The translations under genes were made by a program, and so were the position numbers. This document shows positions 5,749 to 12,181 of a stretch of DNA of 48,314 bases, piece after piece. Each line of letters starts with the position of its first letter. The first letter of the stretch is position 1. The DNA comes from a virus: IMG/VR virus record IMGVR_UViG_3300009610_000036, positions 1-48,314 of that record. One strand, written 5' to 3'. Under the pieces are notes generated by a model. The model saw nothing but the letters and a program-made list of their open reading frames with translations, ran no database searches and was not told the origin of the DNA.

Positions 5749-5787
5749 AACAACTACATCAATTAACAGTTGGTGTAGTTGTTTTAT
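5749..5787 (+). terminator. Rho-independent terminator
   Basis: AACAACTACA (5749-5758) pairs perfectly with TGTAGTTGTT (5774-5783), followed by TTATTT. It ends the 5125-5739 transcript. The next promoter (5770-5799) overlaps its 3' arm. Confidence 0.75.
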
Positions 5788-5799
5788 TTGCTACCTTTG
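5770..5799 (+). promoter_or_regulatory. Bacteroidetes-type promoter
   Basis: TTG (5770-5772), 19 bases, TACCTTTG (5792-5799). This is a full consensus match, overlapping the preceding terminator and directly upstream of a structured, gene-free stretch that ends in its own terminator. Confidence 0.6.
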
Positions 5800-5804
5800 A
5801 AACA

Positions 5805-6111
5805 AAAATATTATATAGTCATAGCTGAAAGAATGTAACATAGTATAGCAGGTTAGACTGCATACTATGGTTACATTTAAAATTTTGGACTATAGTTACG
5901 ATGACCTATAACTTAATGTAAAGCTAGTATCCTATTCCCAAAGGAAAGAGGTGAGCAAGGCATGATAATAAGTAATCATGTAGTAGCAAAAGCTGGAGCA
6001 TAGACAGCGCAACTATGCAGGGAGAACCAGTATTAGATTTACATAGGAGGCTACACTATAAGTAGCAAACCAACTGATGAAATGTTACAGAGTAATCAGT
6101 TGGTTTTTTTA
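5805..6111 (+). ncRNA. Structured noncoding RNA of about 300 bases
   Basis: Bounded by the promoter at 5770-5799 and the terminator at 6069-6111. No ORF. Visible helices: a long imperfect hairpin at 5834-5875 (TGTAA.ATAGTAT with ATACTAT..TTACA), CATGAT/ATCATG at about 5961-5980, GCATAG/CTATGC at about 5998-6018, and GCTAC/GTAGC at 6050-6066. An AGGAGG string at 6045 lacks a following start codon. It resembles an independent small RNA rather than a leader. Confidence 0.5.
6069..6111 (+). terminator. Rho-independent terminator of the noncoding RNA
   Basis: ACCAACTGAT (6069-6078) pairs perfectly with ATCAGTTGGT (6095-6104), followed by seven T. Confidence 0.75.
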
Positions 6112-6157
6112 ATTGTTCTTAAAGTTGCGATAATCTAACAATCAAAAAATCAATCAA

Positions 6158-6304
6158 ATGTCAGAACTTATTAAATCAATAGCAGATGGGTTCCACTATA
6201 TAGTTGAAGCCATATTTATTATTGCAATCTGGGAAGTAATCAGATGGCATATAATGGATGTAAGGAAAAACAATAAGAAAGCCAATAACAGAAAAGTAAA
6301 TTAA
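6158..6304 (+). CDS. Small membrane protein
   Basis: A 48-residue protein with one hydrophobic segment at about 13-31 (YIVEAIFIIAIWEVIRW), then a short basic tail (RKNNKKANNRKVN). By the positive-inside rule the C-terminus is cytoplasmic. Size and layout would fit a small envelope-active protein such as a holin-like or host-takeover peptide, but one segment is too little to decide. It is framed by the terminator before it and a 15-bp RNA stem just after its stop. Confidence 0.5.
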   Translation: MSELIKSIADGFHYIVEAIFIIAIWEVIRWHIMDVRKNNKKANNRKVN

Positions 6305-6306
6305 CA

Positions 6307-6446
6307 ATGTAGTCAGGTCAGTAGATTATTCCATGCAAGGCATGAAGCTGATATAAAGGGAATGACAACTGCTCAGCAATAGGGAAACTACCCTATGTGG
6401 CAGGTAATAGTCAGTTACCTGTTTGAATACGCTGACCTGACTACAT
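6307..6446 (+). ncRNA. Multi-helix RNA closed by a 15-bp stem
   Basis: ATGTAGTCAGGTCAG (6307-6321) is the exact complement of CTGACCTGACTACAT (6432-6446). Inside are hairpins CATGC/GCATG (about 6332-6344), ATAGGG/CCCTAT (6379-6396) enclosed by CTGC/GCAG, and AGGTAA/TTACCT (6402-6420). No T-run follows, so it is not a terminator. It begins 3 bases after a stop codon and ends 22 bases before the next ATG. It may be a processing, stability or regulatory element. Confidence 0.6.
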
Positions 6447-6467
6447 AAAAATCTAACACAAAAAATC

Positions 6468-6719
6468 ATGAACAGAGAAAAGCTAGTTAAACAGGCATTT
6501 GAAATTCAGGATGAAATAGAAGACATAGAAGATGAAATACTAGGTCTACAAATGGTCAAGATAGCATTTGAAGATACAGGTAGTCCATCATCTGCTTATC
6601 CAGCCTGGGATAAGGATTGGTCTTCTACAATAAGAGAGCTAGAACAAAAGAAAGCTGCTCTTATTGAAAAAGGCTTTAGGATAGCAATGACCTGTGATTT
6701 CATAGACCGTCAGAACTAA
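6468..6719 (+). CDS. Small acidic helical protein
   Basis: An 83-residue protein. Residues 1-30 form an acidic helix (QAFEIQDEIEDIEDEILGL) likely to be a coiled coil, and a second helix follows (STIRELEQKKAALIEKGFRIA). No enzyme motif. The start follows an A-rich stretch. Highly acidic small phage proteins sometimes bind host DNA-binding proteins; this is only a possibility. Structured RNA flanks it on both sides. Confidence 0.55.
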   Translation: MNREKLVKQAFEIQDEIEDIEDEILGLQMVKIAFEDTGSPSSAYPAWDKDWSSTIRELEQKKAALIEKGFRIAMTCDFIDRQN

Positions 6720-6744
6720 AATCCAGTTTCCCTTATAAGCCAAA

Positions 6745-6838
6745 AAGAGTGTTAAGCCACCAAGTCATACTTTGTATGACAGAATCTATATTATACCGTA
6801 AGGTATAGTGTATATTTGGCTTACGCTCTTTTTTTTAA
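6745..6838 (+). terminator. Three-way-junction terminator
   Basis: A closing stem of about 14 bp (6745-6759 with 6817-6830, one bulge and one G-T) is followed by eight T. Two hairpins lie inside: GTCATAC/GTATGAC, and TATACC/GGTATA (6792-6807) with a GTAA loop. The two arms plus a closing stem match the plan of the elements at 3960 and 8540. Confidence 0.65.
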
Positions 6839-6879
6839 TTACCATTTTATGTTGCAATCACCTCAAAAATCTAATTACA

Positions 6880-7080
6880 ATGCAAGTCATTATCATATTT
6901 TACTGTATATTTGCCTATCTATTTGCTATGGGCATAGTCCTTAATGTGTGGGACTCACAAGATGCCAAAGAAGATAAAAATCTATTCAGATGGATACTCA
7001 TAGTAGCCCCACTCTCAATACCTATTATACTAGGTTATTTATTATCTGAATCCATCAGCCAGAAAAAAGAACAATTATAA
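6880..7080 (+). CDS. Small two-segment membrane protein
   Basis: A 66-residue protein with two hydrophobic segments, about 2-20 (VIIIFYCIFAYLFAMGIVL) and about 38-55 (RWILIVAPLSIPIILGYLL), joined by a charged loop (DSQDAKEDKNLF), with a basic C-terminus. I chose ATG 6880 because an upstream start would lie inside the terminator stem. Two segments with a short loop is a common holin layout (class II), but small inner-membrane proteins of other kinds look the same. Confidence 0.5.
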   Translation: MQVIIIFYCIFAYLFAMGIVLNVWDSQDAKEDKNLFRWILIVAPLSIPIILGYLLSESISQKKEQL

Positions 7081-7125
7081 TCAATCACAAGGCTGCACTA
7101 ATAGTGTAGCACAAAAACTACAGTT

Positions 7126-7848
7126 ATGCTTACAAATCAAACAAAAAAGGTGCAAGACCTTATTCAAACTTTGATGTCACCAAGACAGGCAGAAAAGTAT
7201 ATCAAAATCTTGCAAGATGATATAGAGACACTCTCTACTGAACTTACACCCAAAATAGCTACTCTAAGAGAGCTAGAAACAGACTACAATAATATGAGGC
7301 TCAATGTTAACAAGCTGCAAGAGGAGCTTAATGATAATAAGAGAGAGCTGGAAAATGTAGTAAGGCAGAGAGATAAGAGGGGCAAGAATGAAAATGCCCA
7401 TGTAATGAGACCTACCTCTCACTTACAGAGTAAGAAAGCCAAGAAGGTAGCAGACAGGGAATCCACTAATTGGATGGGGGAGTTCAGGCTTATACTTGAA
7501 GTTGAACAAAGAATGATGACTGCTAAGCAATTAGCTGATGGGTTCTTCAGAAGATATCCAGCAAAGAAAGAAGATAACTTCTATGTTAAGGGTTCTATGA
7601 ATGCAAGGATGAATATTGTTAGGACTGCTGAACAGGTGAAGGAAAGGTTAATGTCAAGTAAGCAGCTTCAAGCTAAGTCTGCTGCATTGTTAGCTTATAC
7701 CCATAATGATGAGGTATATTATGGGCCAAAAGAATGGTTTGATGGCAACTTTGTTCCACTACCAAGATACATGCAGCAATTCGTGTACTCTAATGGTAAC
7801 TTACAGCCTAGGGTACAATATCCATCACCAACACAACCTGGCATATGA
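7126..7848 (+). CDS. Coiled-coil protein with helical C-terminal domain
   Basis: A 240-residue protein. Residues about 18-85 are a long coiled coil (ILQDDIETLSTEL, ELETDYNNMRLNVNKLQEELND). A basic linker follows (MRPTSHLQSKKAKKVADR). Residues 110-185 form a compact helical domain (VEQRMMTAKQLADGFFRRYP) whose spacing recalls a winged helix used for binding, although the evidence is weak. The C-terminus is Pro/Gln-rich. It overlaps the next gene by 4 bases (ATGA), so the two are probably co-translated. Confidence 0.6.
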   Translation: MLTNQTKKVQDLIQTLMSPRQAEKYIKILQDDIETLSTELTPKIATLRELETDYNNMRLNVNKLQEELNDNKRELENVVRQRDKRGKNENAHVMRPTSHLQSKKAKKVADRESTNWMGEFRLILEVEQRMMTAKQLADGFFRRYPAKKEDNFYVKGSMNARMNIVRTAEQVKERLMSSKQLQAKSAALLAYTHNDEVYYGPKEWFDGNFVPLPRYMQQFVYSNGNLQPRVQYPSPTQPGI

Positions 7849-8078
7849 GTATGGAAAAGTGTACACCACTAGCACTGGTTATGCTGCTATCATCCTACAT
7901 ATACACTAGTACTAAAACATATAAGCTCATCTTCATTCAGAAGGTGGGCTTTGATGAAATAGAGTGGCATCCACATCATCTATATACTAGACCATTACTT
8001 GAGTTATTACAGATGCAGAATATGTACTATAGGGTAGAGCCTATAGATGATGATAAGGATAAGCCTAAGATAGGCTAA
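7845..8078 (+). CDS. Small hypothetical protein
   Basis: A 77-residue protein with a moderately hydrophobic N-terminus (CTPLALVMLLSSYIY), then YKLIFIQKVGFDEIEWHPHHL and an acidic Asp/Lys-rich end. No family recognised. It starts in the stop of the previous gene (4-base overlap) and ends at the base of a UUCG-type terminator, so it is the last gene of a two-gene unit. Confidence 0.55.
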   Translation: MSMEKCTPLALVMLLSSYIYTSTKTYKLIFIQKVGFDEIEWHPHHLYTRPLLELLQMQNMYYRVEPIDDDKDKPKIG

Positions 8079-8103
8079 TGCCTTCGGCATTAGTTTTCTT
8101 TGT
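8075..8103 (+). terminator. Rho-independent terminator with TTCG loop
   Basis: CTAATGCC-TTCG-GGCATTAG (8075-8094), 8 bp perfect, followed by TTTTCTTTG. Its first bases overlap the stop codon of the 7845-8078 gene. Confidence 0.85.
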
Positions 8104-8216
8104 TAAGATACTTGATTGGTTAGATTGTAGGGTAGCCTACTACCACATATATCTATATGGGTATCAGCTATTTTTTTAAAATTTGATTACCTTTACAATA
8201 ATCTAAATCTTATAAC

Positions 8217-8495
8217 ATGGAAAATGAATACTCACATGAGAACATGTTTAATAGGGTGATAGTAGAGTTCGATGATAGCTCCTATATCATGAAAAAATAT
8301 AGTCAAAAAAGAATGCTCTATGGAGTATTACTATTCAATGTAGTTAAAGGTAGCCCATGTACCTATAAGGAGAACCATGATAGACGTAGATGCATAGTTA
8401 AATGTAATGAAGACTGTGCAGGTCACTTAATGCTTAAATCAGAACTTAAGGAGTTACTTATAATAACTACTCCTGAACCCAAATATTGTAACTAG
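8217..8495 (+). CDS. Small hypothetical protein, Cys-rich middle
   Basis: A 92-residue protein. The middle has three Cys and two His within 25 residues (GSPCTYKENHDRRRCIVKCNEDCAGH) that might bind a metal, but the spacing fits no zinc finger I know. No family recognised. TACCTTTA, close to the -7 consensus, lies about 22 bases upstream, suggesting its own promoter. Confidence 0.55.
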   Translation: MENEYSHENMFNRVIVEFDDSSYIMKKYSQKRMLYGVLLFNVVKGSPCTYKENHDRRRCIVKCNEDCAGHLMLKSELKELLIITTPEPKYCN

Positions 8496-8539
8496 CTATG
8501 CCCATACAGCATAGCAGACTTAGTCCCCTAGAAAACCAC

Positions 8540-8611
8540 AAACTATATGCCTGTGTTCAATCACAAATATGCCACATACTTATGTAGGGTATGGCATATA
8601 GTTTATTTTTT
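8540..8611 (+). terminator. Branched terminator
   Basis: AAACTATATGCC (8540-8551) is the exact complement of GGCATATAGTTT (8593-8604) and is followed by ATTTTTT. The 40-base interior can fold further (TGTGTTCAATCACA, CATACTTATG). Same plan as the elements ending at 4036 and 6838. Confidence 0.7.
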
Positions 8612-8631
8612 AATTACCAAAACACATAATC

Positions 8632-8802
8632 GTGAAAGAAAAGATTACATATATACTATACAGGTTATTTGGAATACTACCAGCTAATGATACCAAGAGG
8701 TTAATCAAGAGGGCAGATAAAGAGAAAAGAGAAAAGCTACAGAGACAGCGTAAAGATACTTCGTTGCTGCACTTCAATTTGCAGAATACGAATAAGACCT
8801 AG
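8632..8802 (+). CDS. Small basic protein, GTG start
   Basis: A 56-residue protein opening with GTG: (M)KEKITYILYRLFGILPAND, then a very basic helix (TKRLIKRADKEKREKLQRQRK) and a polar tail. The frame is open with no ATG alternative. The basic helix suggests nucleic-acid or membrane binding. It is supported only by its open frame, its position after a terminator and an A-rich start region. Confidence 0.4.
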   Translation: MKEKITYILYRLFGILPANDTKRLIKRADKEKREKLQRQRKDTSLLHFNLQNTNKT

Positions 8803-9327
8803 ATTCCATCCACTACCTACCAAAGAAGAAGCCAGCCCTGACATTACCATTTGCTAATCTAAGGCCCATCTTAGATAAAAGTGAAGGGAGCAGTATCAGG
8901 TAAACCTTGTACTTTATAGGAGGTTCTGTTAAAACTTTCCTATGCAAGTTTTTTGACATTTTCAAGCATAGGTAAACTATCTTGCTGAAATCATGGTTTA
9001 CCATGAGAGTAGGCAAGGTAGTCTTTATGATTAGATAGAGAGTATATAGAGCTTCAAAAAGAAGGATAGGGGGCTAATGATGATGCACAAGCTTCAGCCA
9101 TAGTACCTTAGTTTTGAAGCCATAGACAATATTGTAGGTAAATGAAAGAGATTTTATTTAAGATAGGTAGTACAAAGCTCTTTGACATTTCCAGAGAGTT
9201 GTTGTTCATTTTTGAGGTTTGAATAAACTATCTCTTTCGTTTCTACGATGGTACAGAAGCTAGATACCTGAATAAGATTTCTTTTACCTTACACTTTCAG
9301 TGTAAGAAACAACCTAAACTACAAGTT
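8803..9327. other. Gene-free region with paired repeats and hairpins
   Basis: 525 bases without a convincing gene. TTTGACATTT occurs at 8952-8961 and 9181-9190, and TAAACTATCT follows at 8973-8982 and 9224-9233, suggesting two related control elements. Hairpins: CCTATGC/GCATAGG around the first TTTGACA, CATGG-TTTA-CCATG near 8990-9005, and a long-range stem GCTTCAAAA (9051-9059) with TTTTGAAGC (9112-9120). TTTGACA may be a -33-type box. The 67-codon minus-strand frame at 8813-9016 does not look like a real gene. Confidence 0.45.
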
Positions 9328-9558
9328 ATGAAGACAAGAAGATTAAAGACTAATGGTAAGTATTATCACAGGCATTTCATAAGAGTTCTGAAGTGTTGTA
9401 ACTCCAATAAAAACGCTGCATCTCTATTGAAGTACTTTGGTTCATGGGTTGCAATAGCGAGATACTTACATTGGATGCGTGAACATGGATTTATAAAAGA
9501 CAATGGTGATCCTACACCAAAGGCTGTAACAATACTTAAAACTATAAGAAATGAATAA
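9328..9558 (+). CDS. Small basic helical protein (possible HTH)
   Basis: A 76-residue, strongly basic protein. SLLKYFGSWVAIARYLHWMREHGFI suggests a helix-turn-helix or winged-helix core: two helices followed by a short beta segment (FIKDNGDPTPKAVTIL). It overlaps the next small basic gene by 8 bases. A DNA-binding role is plausible from charge and helix pattern only. The pair lies after the repeat-bearing gene-free region, which might contain their binding sites. Confidence 0.5.
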   Translation: MKTRRLKTNGKYYHRHFIRVLKCCNSNKNAASLLKYFGSWVAIARYLHWMREHGFIKDNGDPTPKAVTILKTIRNE

Positions 9559-9754
9559 GTTTATTAATCCGGGTAAAAGAATAACCATAATCTCCAAGAA
9601 GGTAGTTAATGAGAATGGAGAAACATTACAGGAAGCTGGCAAGGTTATAAGGACAGTTAGGATGCTAGCTGATTTATGGGTTAGCAAAGGATACTTTCAT
9701 TACACAGCAAAGAAGGTATTTAAACGTAGCTCTGACGTTATAAGGAAGAGATAG
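9551..9754 (+). CDS. Small basic hypothetical protein
   Basis: A 67-residue basic protein: MNKFINPGKRITIISKKVVN, then a probable helix pair (VIRTVRMLADLWVSKGYFHYTAKKVFKRSSD). It starts 8 bases inside the previous gene and ends before a strong terminator, so the two genes form one unit. No family recognised. Confidence 0.5.
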   Translation: MNKFINPGKRITIISKKVVNENGETLQEAGKVIRTVRMLADLWVSKGYFHYTAKKVFKRSSDVIRKR

Positions 9755-9778
9755 TTGTCCTTGTTTGTGTTTGCATAT

Positions 9779-9814
9779 AGTAGGTTAACCTTACAAGTTA
9801 GCCTACTTTTTTTT
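9779..9814 (+). terminator. Rho-independent terminator
   Basis: AGTAGGTTAAC (9779-9789) with GTTAGCCTACT (9797-9807), 11 bp including one G-T, followed by nine T. It separates the accessory region from the replication cluster. Confidence 0.8.
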
Positions 9815-9850
9815 TATAATTACTATAACTTCATCAATTAATAAGATAAT

Positions 9851-10072
9851 ATGTCACTTACAGTAACACTCAATAAGATAGATATAGTGAAGAGTATCAC
9901 CATCACTATAATAATAGAAGGAGAAGAGGAGATACTAGACTTAAGAAATGATATAGATATTATACGGAGCTGCATTGGGCATAATGATATACCTGTTAGT
10001 TACAATGGAGCTATAGATAATCTATTATCTGCAATAAGAGAAAAAATATCTGGTAATATAAACAAAATTTAA
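9851..10072 (+). CDS. Small hypothetical protein heading the replication cluster
   Basis: A 73-residue acidic protein with alternating Ile/Val/Thr strands (ITITIIIEGEEEILDLRND) then a helix (NLLSAIREKISGN). No family recognised. It is followed after 4 bases by the Dda/RecD-like helicase and is probably co-transcribed with it. Confidence 0.55.
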   Translation: MSLTVTLNKIDIVKSITITIIIEGEEEILDLRNDIDIIRSCIGHNDIPVSYNGAIDNLLSAIREKISGNINKI

Positions 10073-10076
10073 TACT

Positions 10077-11366
10077 ATGGCACTTACACTTCATCAACAA
10101 GAAAAGCAAGAAGAAATACTGTCACATCTATATGTAGGAGAAAATAGGATACTTCTAATAGGGTCTGCTGGAGTGGGAAAGACCTATATGATGGGAGAGT
10201 TAGTTAAGCTCCTAGCTAGAGATAGGAGAGTTAATGGTCACTACAATAATAAGAAGATTTATGCTTTAGCTCCCACAAATAAGGCATTAGCTGTATTAAA
10301 GGGTAAAATAGACTATGAAGTAGAGTTTAAAACTGTAGACTCTGCATTACATAGAAGGCCAGGCCCTGCTGACCCTAAGACTGGTATCAGAAAATTCATT
10401 AGAATTAATAGGAAGAGTAAGAGTGCAGAAGAGTTTAAGACTTGTAAGGCAGCCATAGTGGATGAGGCATCAATGCTTAATAGTGAGTTATTAACATATT
10501 TGGATGAGTATAGATTTCCAATTATCTTTGTAGGTGATAACAAACAGATCAATCCTGTAGGTGAGGCAGAATCTCCGGTCTTTACAAGGGGCTACCCTAC
10601 AGTGGAACTTACAGAGATAGTTAGACAGAAGAATCCTAACCCAATTATTGAGCTATCAAGAGACTTAGATTTGATATACTTTAAGCAACCTAATGTAATA
10701 AACAATAGAGGGTATCTATATAGTAATGCCAAGCATATTATGATAGATAGGCTAGCAGAGGTAAATGGTACAGATGACCTTAAATATCTGGCATATACTA
10801 ATGATGAGGTAGAGCTAATGAATAAGCTAGTGAGGGTAAAGAGATATGGTAATCCTAAGAAGATAGAGTTAGAGGAAACTATTACATTTAATATGCCATA
10901 TGGTAGCTTCTATACTAATGAGGAAGTAAAGGTAAGGCATGTGGACATAATTACTGATTTCATTTCAGTGCCAAAGGAAGATACCAGATATGATAAAGAT
11001 GACAATCCTATTACAGAGATGGATAAGATAAAGATGAAGTATTATAGGATAAATGAGAGCATATCTGTAGTACATGAGCAATCAGAGGCTATCTTTAAGC
11101 TAATAGTAGCCCAGCTTAATGGTCATTGTAAGAATAATGGATGGAGCTGGAATGCTAGGGATTATTTTAGGGATAAGATATTCGCTGATATTAAGTACAA
11201 CCATGCACTTACTATTCATAAGAGTCAAGGGTCTACCTATAAGGAAGCAATCATAAATATAGGTAATGTCTTGAGGTATTGCAGAGACGCTAATGAGAAA
11301 CAGAGGTTGCTATATACGGGTGTTACACGGGCATCAGATTTAGTCATATTAAACAATGTAATGTAA
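10077..11366 (+). CDS. SF1B DNA helicase (Dda/RecD/PIF1-like)
   Basis: A 429-residue protein with superfamily 1 motifs in order: Walker A GSAGVGKT (29-36), motif Ia YALAPTNKALAVL, motif II VDEASML, motif III IFVGDNKQINPV, motif IV-like TEIVRQKN, motif V HKSQGSTY and motif VI LLYTGVTRAS. The size is that of T4 Dda (439). Such helicases move 5' to 3' on single-stranded DNA and help start phage replication, remodel forks and displace bound proteins. The gene begins the replication operon, and its stop overlaps the next start by 1 base. Confidence 0.92.
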   Translation: MALTLHQQEKQEEILSHLYVGENRILLIGSAGVGKTYMMGELVKLLARDRRVNGHYNNKKIYALAPTNKALAVLKGKIDYEVEFKTVDSALHRRPGPADPKTGIRKFIRINRKSKSAEEFKTCKAAIVDEASMLNSELLTYLDEYRFPIIFVGDNKQINPVGEAESPVFTRGYPTVELTEIVRQKNPNPIIELSRDLDLIYFKQPNVINNRGYLYSNAKHIMIDRLAEVNGTDDLKYLAYTNDEVELMNKLVRVKRYGNPKKIELEETITFNMPYGSFYTNEEVKVRHVDIITDFISVPKEDTRYDKDDNPITEMDKIKMKYYRINESISVVHEQSEAIFKLIVAQLNGHCKNNGWSWNARDYFRDKIFADIKYNHALTIHKSQGSTYKEAIINIGNVLRYCRDANEKQRLLYTGVTRASDLVILNNVM

Positions 11367-11638
11367 TGGACACACTAAAGATAATCATAGTAACTACTAT
11401 GCTAGTAATGTTTACCGTAGTTATAGCTGTATTAATAGCTGTCAAGATACATGATAAGACGGAGAAAGAGAAGGGGGAAGCTAGAGACTTAGAAGCTACT
11501 AGGCTAGAACAGAATAGAAAGTTAGATAATATTCTAACTAAGAAGATACAAGAAGCTCCACTTGATGATGAGGATAAGGAGATAATCAAATCTTATTATA
11601 ATTCAGAAACTGTTAAAAACAATAACAATGAAACTTAA
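11366..11638 (+). CDS. Small membrane-anchored coiled-coil protein
   Basis: A 90-residue protein: one N-terminal membrane segment at about 4-27 (LKIIIVTTMLVMFTVVIAVLIAV), then a charged helix (KTEKEKGEARDLEATRLEQNRKLDNIL). Type II or signal-anchored topology, with the helical part probably cytoplasmic. It sits between the helicase gene and other replication genes. It might tether replication to the membrane, but there is no direct support. Confidence 0.55.
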   Translation: MDTLKIIIVTTMLVMFTVVIAVLIAVKIHDKTEKEKGEARDLEATRLEQNRKLDNILTKKIQEAPLDDEDKEIIKSYYNSETVKNNNNET

Positions 11639-11957
11639 AAATTACCTGATATTAGACTTCAGTAAGGGGTATGAACCTATCATGGAGGTAGTAGTTCCTA
11701 AAGGGTCTATATTTCAGAGAGCAAAAATCCTTCACGATGGCATCAATGGATGGTGGGCTGTGCCTGAAGTTACTATCAACATCAAGACTGATGTTGGAGA
11801 GATGGAGACTATAACAGAGGTACAGAAGTTTAAGATATTAAGAACAGAAGAATCTATTCCAGCAGAAGCCATGCTAGTTGATATACTAGATAATATAGTA
11901 GAGACTGGTGATGGTGAGCAAGGAGTCATTGTTTACCCACTTTATAAATACCTGTAA
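11628..11957 (+). CDS. Hypothetical protein
   Basis: A 109-residue beta-rich protein (MKLKNYLILDFSKGYEPIMEVVVPKG, then AVPEVTINIKTDVGEMETIT). No family recognised. It overlaps the previous gene by 11 bases and precedes a 68-residue SH3-like protein, all within the replication operon. Confidence 0.55.
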   Translation: MKLKNYLILDFSKGYEPIMEVVVPKGSIFQRAKILHDGINGWWAVPEVTINIKTDVGEMETITEVQKFKILRTEESIPAEAMLVDILDNIVETGDGEQGVIVYPLYKYL

Positions 11958-11973
11958 CAACAAAACACATGAT

Positions 11974-12180
11974 ATGAGTTATCCTAAAGACGCAAATGGC
12001 AGAACAGTAAAAATAGGCGATAGGGTTCGTGGGGAAGGGCATATTAAATTTCAAGACGGGTTTAAGGTAGATAGAACGCCAATAGTAACGGTTAGTGAAA
12101 AGAATGGTGTATTATATTTTGGGGGGCTATCAGCTAAATCGTTTAGAAGATTTTGGATTATTGAACAACAAAACACATAA
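11974..12180 (+). CDS. Small SH3-barrel-like protein
   Basis: A 68-residue protein. MSYPKDANGRTVKIGDRVRGEG is the usual opening of small beta-barrel domains (K-x-G-D-x-V), followed by TVSEKNGVLYFGG. I chose ATG 11974 over an upstream in-frame start because it follows an A-rich leader (CAACAAAACACATGAT) that recurs before the polymerase gene. It directly precedes the DNA polymerase gene, 1 base away. The role is unknown. Confidence 0.55.
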   Translation: MSYPKDANGRTVKIGDRVRGEGHIKFQDGFKVDRTPIVTVSEKNGVLYFGGLSAKSFRRFWIIEQQNT

Positions 12181-12181
12181 C

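Noticed and set aside
8632-8802. Treating the 56-residue frame as noncoding
   Set aside because: Kept at low confidence instead: it has an uninterrupted GTG-started frame after a terminator, and a basic helix with protein-like composition.
8813-9016. A 67-codon minus-strand gene in the gap after 8802
   Set aside because: Composition is not protein-like, there is no suitable start context, and it crosses the repeat elements and hairpins.
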